This document shows positions 39,283 through 43,680 of a DNA stretch of 43,680 bases, one piece after another. The position numbers and the translations under genes were made by a program. Origin of the DNA: a virus; the IMG/VR virus record IMGVR_UViG_3300023184_000231, positions 1 to 43,680 of that record. One strand, written 5' to 3'. The notes beneath the pieces are model-generated. The model saw only the letters and a program-made list of their open reading frames with translations. It did not search any database and was not told the origin of the DNA. The first letter of the stretch is position 1. Every line of letters starts with the position of its first letter.

Positions 39283-40482
39283 TTATTGGTTAAATTGACT
39301 AAGCAAACCACCACCTTTTACTAAAAGGGGAGGTATAAGTTCTTTGCCTGTTGTAGATGTATAAGGAATTTCCTTACCTAAAAGACCACTATATTTTTCA
39401 CCGGTTTTACCAGCTTTATAAATAGTTCTTGCTAATAATGCTTTAAAATTTGCATTTCTATCAGCCATCATTGCCACTTGGTTTTTAACGTCTTTAGATA
39501 ATGTTGAAAGACCTGCAATGTCTTTATTAGCTTCCATAAATGCTCTCCGTTCAGCTACATCTAAAGTATCATACAATGCTTGTGACTCTTTATTCAGACC
39601 AAGAACTCCTGGTTCTGCTTTGCCAACTAAGTCTTTTAATCCACGTGCAAGTGTTTTACCTGACTCAACAGTAGCACTTTTAAGCTCACCATAAGCTTTT
39701 TCACCAAGACTCTTGTATGTACCAACTTTAAGTTTTTGAGCTAATTGAACAGGTATTTCTTCAAGGTTTTTAAGTAATGGATGCGCTAAAAACTCTTGTC
39801 TTGCTGCTTGTATTGCTGCAATATCACCAGCAGGTAAAGCGTTATTTAAAGCATTTTTTTCTAAGTCATCTAAATATGCAACTACTTCTGACTTATTAAC
39901 AGTCTTTTTAGAGCTTTTAATTATATCTACAATTTGACTATTTAAAGTATCAACTTTAGCTTGTAAAGTGTCTATACCTTTACCAAATATTGTTTTAGTT
40001 AGTGTAGGGTTTACATCTTCCTTAAGTAATGTTTGAATTGCTGTTTTAGCTTGACCTGACTCTAATTGTTTTTGTAAAGGCTTTAAAGCACTTTGCATTA
40101 GTCTTTCAGGAATAGTTTGTTTTGCTGCACCAGCAACTGTTTCTGCAATACCTGGAAATAATTTACTAGTAATTTGTCCAACACCTGATGGAGATGCAAA
40201 ATTTAAACCAATTTGACTATATTCTTTTAACATTTCATCACGAGTAGGGTTACCAATTTTAGCTCTTAAAGCTAAATACTCTTCATGGTTTTGTGGAAAT
40301 AACTCTTTAATATCACTAACACCACTTCTAATAGTATCCATTAAAGAACCTGATGGTTTGGATGCTTGTTGTTCTTGAATTTTAGCTGCTTGATAAGCAT
40401 TAGCTACTGTATTAAATTCAGGCGTACCTTTTTTATCAGCATTATCTGTTATCCATTGTGCATATTCTGCTGCATTAGCCAT
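39283..40482 (-). CDS. Putative ejection protein, version B (unlike its version A counterpart)
   Basis: A 399-residue, mostly helical, lysine-rich protein that occupies the slot of 1101-2588 but shows no clear similarity to it. Visible features: KLFPGIAETVAGAAKQTIPERLMQSALKPLQKQL near 107-140 and a DVAERRAF block near 310. It probably enters the cell with DNA, in a role exchanged between phages. No enzymatic motif. Confidence 0.55.
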   Translation of the reverse strand: MANAAEYAQWITDNADKKGTPEFNTVANAYQAAKIQEQQASKPSGSLMDTIRSGVSDIKELFPQNHEEYLALRAKIGNPTRDEMLKEYSQIGLNFASPSGVGQITSKLFPGIAETVAGAAKQTIPERLMQSALKPLQKQLESGQAKTAIQTLLKEDVNPTLTKTIFGKGIDTLQAKVDTLNSQIVDIIKSSKKTVNKSEVVAYLDDLEKNALNNALPAGDIAAIQAARQEFLAHPLLKNLEEIPVQLAQKLKVGTYKSLGEKAYGELKSATVESGKTLARGLKDLVGKAEPGVLGLNKESQALYDTLDVAERRAFMEANKDIAGLSTLSKDVKNQVAMMADRNANFKALLARTIYKAGKTGEKYSGLLGKEIPYTSTTGKELIPPLLVKGGGLLSQFNQ

Positions 40483-40484
40483 TC

Positions 40485-41117
40485 TTATCTTCCTTTAATA
40501 ATTGCATCTGCTGCGTTGAATAATTGATTTGTTGCTCCTGCAGGTGCATTTTTATTAACAACTTTATTTTGTTGTTGCCAAATAGCATCTGCACCATTTA
40601 AATGACCATATTGGTCAAAATAATTTTGCATAAATTGTAACTTAGCATTTGCTTTTTCGTATTGTTTTCTATAACCTTCACGAATTTGTTGGTTTACATC
40701 ACCACCTTTTTCAATAGAAGGTAATGACTGTAGATATAAAGCAATATCTCTATCAGACGTTGTACCTGAACCAGCAATACGTTTTTTAGGAGCTAAGTCA
40801 GCAGTAATAGACTGCATAACTTTTTCATCTGCACCACGTAATGACTCAGGCATAAATGAAGCAAGAGAGCCTTCATATAATGCACCTGTTCGTGATTTTC
40901 TATTTAATTCACCAAATTGTTCAAGTTGATTTAAAACTTCAGCACCTTGGTTTACTACAGAAGCATTATCTTGAAGATATTTTTGAGCTTGTTCTGCAGA
41001 CCTTTGTCGTGCAATATCAGCACGTGCTGGAGGTAAGCCTTGCCAAGGAGTTCTTACACCTTCAGGAGCTTCCATAGCTTGTTGTGGTGCATATAAAAAT
41101 TGTGATAAGTCAGCCAT
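40485..41117 (-). CDS. Internal virion protein, split form (version B)
   Basis: A 210-residue helical protein. The section KRIAGSGTTSDRDIALYLQSLPSIE (about 112-136) is a typical phage internal-protein motif and corresponds in position to the GAAATRDEI part in the C-terminal half of the fused version A protein (2588-3808). It shares its first base with the stop of its neighbour. Confidence 0.55.
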   Translation of the reverse strand: MADLSQFLYAPQQAMEAPEGVRTPWQGLPPARADIARQRSAEQAQKYLQDNASVVNQGAEVLNQLEQFGELNRKSRTGALYEGSLASFMPESLRGADEKVMQSITADLAPKKRIAGSGTTSDRDIALYLQSLPSIEKGGDVNQQIREGYRKQYEKANAKLQFMQNYFDQYGHLNGADAIWQQQNKVVNKNAPAGATNQLFNAADAIIKGR

Positions 41118-41836
41118 TATTTTGTCCTTATTTGAATACCTTTTAATTTCAAGTCTTTAATTACTTGGTCAGTAGTTTTACCTGTTGCTTTTGCTGTATC
41201 TGAAACATCTTGCATAGTAGCAGACTTAGGAGGATTAACTGTTGGTCCTGTATCACCATATCTATAATATGACTCAGTTTGTCTATATGGTTCTAAGAAT
41301 TGTTGTTGAGTAATAACATTTAGTTTTTGCCAGTCTTCCGGTGTTCCTTTATAACCTTTTTGTACAGCATATTCATAGTTTCTAATAAATGTAGAGTCAA
41401 CATTAGTAAGTTTATTAATAGCAGAGTCAAGTGCAGTTAAGTCACCTTGATATGTTTGACTATTAGGATTTAACTCATTTTTAGCTTTTAATAGTTTTTG
41501 AACGTCTGTCATTCCTGACATTTCAAGTTCTTTCATATTTTTAGCCATAGTTAAAGAGTCCATCTTGCTCTTTAATGCTGTATCAAAAGCACCTTGTGAT
41601 TGTTGCATACCACCAAGATAAGCTTTTCCTAAATAAGGTAATGGAGAACCAGCACCTAAGTTTTTAGGAGTAGATAAATATGTTGCAAGACCACCTAAAA
41701 CACCTTGTGCTAATGCTTGGTTTTTAAGTTTTTCTTGGTCCGTAGTGCTAAGAATACCAGTAAGTGCATCACTAGGTTTAGCACCAAATATATTTAGACC
41801 TGCAAAAGGGTTTGTATTTGTATCAAAAAAAGCCAT
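41117..41836 (-). CDS. Ejection-type protein, N-terminal form (version B)
   Basis: A 239-residue protein. Its N-terminal ~85 residues (NIFGAK, LSTTDQEKLKNQAL, PYLGKAYLGGMQQSQGA) match the N-terminus of 2588-3808 in version A; the rest is different. The C-terminal third holds a basic helix (TAKATGKTTDQVIKDLKLKG). It appears to be one half of a protein that is fused in version A, or a mosaic product sharing only the assembly end. Confidence 0.55.
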   Translation of the reverse strand: MAFFDTNTNPFAGLNIFGAKPSDALTGILSTTDQEKLKNQALAQGVLGGLATYLSTPKNLGAGSPLPYLGKAYLGGMQQSQGAFDTALKSKMDSLTMAKNMKELEMSGMTDVQKLLKAKNELNPNSQTYQGDLTALDSAINKLTNVDSTFIRNYEYAVQKGYKGTPEDWQKLNVITQQQFLEPYRQTESYYRYGDTGPTVNPPKSATMQDVSDTAKATGKTTDQVIKDLKLKGIQIRTK

Positions 41837-41837
41837 G

Positions 41838-42551
41838 TTAATAGCCTCCTCTAAAGTATGAAGGATATAGTTGTAATTGATTAGGAGTTACTTGTAGTCT
41901 TGATGCTACTCTTTCATTTGGACCTTGACCTAATGTAGGTGCTGTATTATAAGTACCTTTAGTAATAGGTGGAATTGCAGGTTGCATTGTTTGCTGTGCT
42001 TGTTCTTGAGGACTTACTGCTTGAACAGCTTGATTTGTAGTGCTTAATGCTTGCATAGGATTAGCTTTAGCCCAATCTGACAATGTTCCATAACCTGACT
42101 CAAGACCTCTTTGCATGCTACCCATTAATGATGGGTCATATCCACCGCCACCCATTGCTGTTTGCTGACCAATGCCACCTAGTATTTGATTTTGTGTGCC
42201 TGCAACATCAAACATACCACCTTGACCTGCAAACATAGGTGCATTTTGTGCTGCAAATTGTTCACCTGCCATACCTAAAGCAGGTTGCATACCTGTTAAA
42301 GCAGAAGTAGCAGTTTGTGTGCCTAATACACCTGTAGGAGTAAATGGGCTAATAGCTTCTGTAGCACCAAATAAACCTGTGCCTGTACCTGCTCCTACTC
42401 CAGTTGCACCTGCTCCTGCTGCACCACTAAATAGACTTGAACCTACACCACCTAAAGCACCACCCATAGCTGCACCTAATAGTGGATTTTTACCCATTGC
42501 TGCTGAACTAACAGCACCTATTGCTGCTGGAATTAATATTGGTGCGCCCAT
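41838..42551 (-). CDS. Glycine/alanine-rich virion protein (version B)
   Basis: A 237-residue counterpart of 3810-4535: the core from ISPFTPTGVLGTQT to GGYDPS and the C-terminal TAPTLGQGPNE and LYPSYFRGGY are shared; glycine-rich N-termini differ in detail. It lies in the same slot, with SD AGGAGG for the downstream gene conserved in both versions. Confidence 0.55.
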   Translation of the reverse strand: MGAPILIPAAIGAVSSAAMGKNPLLGAAMGGALGGVGSSLFSGAAGAGATGVGAGTGTGLFGATEAISPFTPTGVLGTQTATSALTGMQPALGMAGEQFAAQNAPMFAGQGGMFDVAGTQNQILGGIGQQTAMGGGGYDPSLMGSMQRGLESGYGTLSDWAKANPMQALSTTNQAVQAVSPQEQAQQTMQPAIPPITKGTYNTAPTLGQGPNERVASRLQVTPNQLQLYPSYFRGGY

Positions 42552-43680
42552 TATTTACCGACCTTTCCTACTACATAACAAATTGGTTCTAAAATAGCAC
42601 GATAAATCATGCCATAATTATCTCTAGTTTTGCATCTTTTTTGTTTCCATATATCCGCAGTACGGTGTCTTGCAATATGCTCTAAAACATCCTTTAAAAT
42701 GCGTTGTAAAGTATTCTTTTCACCACTCTTATAAGCATAGTTTACTAATGGTAAGAATAGTGCATGGTAACCTTTTTCGTATGCTGGGTCTAAGTCTTTA
42801 GACTGAGCTAACCAGATGGCGTTACGGAAACTACCAAAGCCATATTCAGCATTCATAGCAGTACATACAATTTTTCCACCACCTGATGATTGTTGTTGTG
42901 ATGTAGAAACTTGACCCTGAGGTGAACCATAAGCAGCACCAAGGTATGCAGAAAGTTTTTGATATGGTAAGTTTTGTTGATAATTATATCTATCAATATC
43001 TGATTGTAATGCTGTTTGTTGATAACCTTCAGCAGTTTTACCTACGTTAGCTAATTGTTGAATGTCTGCATAATCAGCAGCAGCCATTTGTGGTGCATTA
43101 ACTGCAGCTTGGTTTTGTAAACCACGTTCTGTAGCATAATTACCATAAGCAAGTTCACCGTATTTATTAGCAAGTGTTGTAGCTAATGTATTTGCTGCTC
43201 TGTTTTGAATGTCAGCAGATACACCTGAGCCATAACGACCTGCCATAGAAGCAGTACCTTGTGCAGCTTTAATAGCATCATTGTATGCTTGTGTAGCTTG
43301 TTGTGTTGGACCTGCTAATGCTTGTGTAAAGTATGGGTTACCAGCAGATAAGTATTGTCCTTGAACTGTACCTAATTGTTGTGCTTGACCAGCTTGTGTA
43401 AGTGGACTTCCTGCCATAGCTCTATTTTGAGCAGCACTTAATGCAGATGTTGTTTGTGTTGAAGGTCCTACGTATGTTTGACCAGGAAAATAAGATGGAC
43501 CAGGAGTTTGGTATAAACCTTTAGCTTCTTGTAAACCATATTCTACGAATGGTCTAACAGTAGGATCTAGTTCGCTAGATGTTTTAGATGTAGTCGTGCC
43601 TCCACCGCCACCGCCTGAACCACCACCATAAAATGTGAATGACTCTACTAAATTATTTAGCCAATTGTGTAAACTTATCA
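42551..43680 (-). CDS. Gly-rich N-terminus internal virion protein (version B), first base of start codon outside the window
   Basis: Open to the window edge: the ATG would lie at 43681-43679, giving 376 residues. The first part (WLNNLVESFTFYGGGSGGGGGG) is identical to 4537-5664; the body diverges with many substitutions, then converges on NQAAVNAPQMAA and DIQQLANVGKTAEGYQ. The basic C-terminal domain is clearly related (HIARHRTADIWK). Partial only because the window ends. Confidence 0.65.
   Translation of the reverse strand, partial: ISLHNWLNNLVESFTFYGGGSGGGGGGTTTSKTSSELDPTVRPFVEYGLQEAKGLYQTPGPSYFPGQTYVGPSTQTTSALSAAQNRAMAGSPLTQAGQAQQLGTVQGQYLSAGNPYFTQALAGPTQQATQAYNDAIKAAQGTASMAGRYGSGVSADIQNRAANTLATTLANKYGELAYGNYATERGLQNQAAVNAPQMAAADYADIQQLANVGKTAEGYQQTALQSDIDRYNYQQNLPYQKLSAYLGAAYGSPQGQVSTSQQQSSGGGKIVCTAMNAEYGFGSFRNAIWLAQSKDLDPAYEKGYHALFLPLVNYAYKSGEKNTLQRILKDVLEHIARHRTADIWKQKRCKTRDNYGMIYRAILEPICYVVGKVGK
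43566..43680. repeat. Exact direct repeat of 5549-5663
   Basis: All 115 bases match to the very end of the window; the first mismatch inward is 43565 (a) against 5548 (g). With the left-end repeat this brackets the diverged module and supports circular continuity at 5663/43680. Confidence 0.85.

Larger units (their letters stand above)
38536..43680. repeat. Version B of the ejection/lysis module (homolog of 1-5663)
   Basis: 5145 bases align in gene order with 5663 bases of version A. Shared: metallopeptidase N-terminus, secreted protein, XhlA-like protein, Gly/Ala-rich protein and Gly-run protein. Different: one extra gene in A (199-558), an unrelated protein at the second ejection slot, and one fused gene in A where B has two. 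Confidence 0.8.

Noticed and set aside
1-43680. Integrase, excisionase, CI-like repressor, CRISPR array or insertion sequence
   Set aside because: None recognised on either strand; no arrays of spaced repeats and no transposase-like protein.

Overview
The window is a tailed double-stranded DNA phage genome, low in GC, densely coded, with short gaps and many ATGA or TAATG start/stop overlaps. Portal, SU10-type major capsid protein, beta-propeller tail nozzle, ejection-protein genes and a ~38 kb unit size point to a short-tailed (podovirus-like) phage. No integrase, lysogeny repressor, tRNA, CRISPR array or DNA polymerase was recognised. A 23-codon pqqA gene (34249-34320, minus strand) suggests a PQQ-dependent methylotrophic host such as a low-GC member of the Methylophilaceae; that host call is inference.

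The ends show that the window is more than one genome unit. Bases 1-127 repeat 38536-38662 exactly and 43566-43680 repeat 5549-5663 exactly. Between these anchors 1-5663 and 38536-43680 carry two diverged versions (A and B) of the same ejection/lysis module. The simplest reading is a circular or circularly permuted genome of 38,535 bp (version A) or 38,017 bp (version B), with the assembly passing through both versions.

Layout on the circle: (i) a leftward operon starts at the divergent region 29054-29176 with replication genes (28.9-27.2 kb), passes a lambda nin-like recombination block and a Q-like antiterminator (27.1-25.6 kb), then a promoter-terminator module resembling PR'-tR' (25.5-25.6 kb). 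It continues through small basic or cysteine-rich proteins, a GT8-like glycosyltransferase, terminase, portal, scaffold and capsid (25.5-17.8 kb), a sugar-modification cassette (17.4-14.2 kb), tail proteins (14.2-5.7 kb) and ejection and lysis genes (5.6-0 kb, also 43.7-38.0 kb), ending with a DEDD exonuclease and two small genes at 36.3 kb. (ii) A rightward operon (29.2-36.1 kb) starts with nucleotide-modification genes: a methyltransferase, a MazG-like pyrophosphohydrolase, a dNMP kinase fused to a uracil-DNA-glycosylase-like domain, a dCMP hydroxymethylase-like enzyme and a dCMP deaminase. A second promoter with the same operator-like box then precedes small membrane proteins, a DUF1071 annealing protein, a YqaJ exonuclease and an SSB-like protein. 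The minus-strand pqqA moron sits inside this operon, followed by a SleB-like hydrolase and small genes. The two operons converge on a candidate small RNA with an intrinsic terminator at 36.2-36.33 kb.

How it may work together: helicase, zinc-finger protein and initiator-like protein would recruit the host replisome; the annealing protein, exonuclease, NinB, YbcO-like and PD-(D/E)xK nucleases would recombine the DNA; the nucleotide genes could replace dC with 5-hydroxymethyl-dC; PqqA would feed host PQQ synthesis and so methanol oxidation during infection. No gene-free stretch exceeds 300 bases. The longest gaps are 36141-36346 (sRNA candidate), 34220-34434 (pqqA), 29054-29176 (divergent promoters), 32484-32589 (promoter) and 25527-25634 (late control module).
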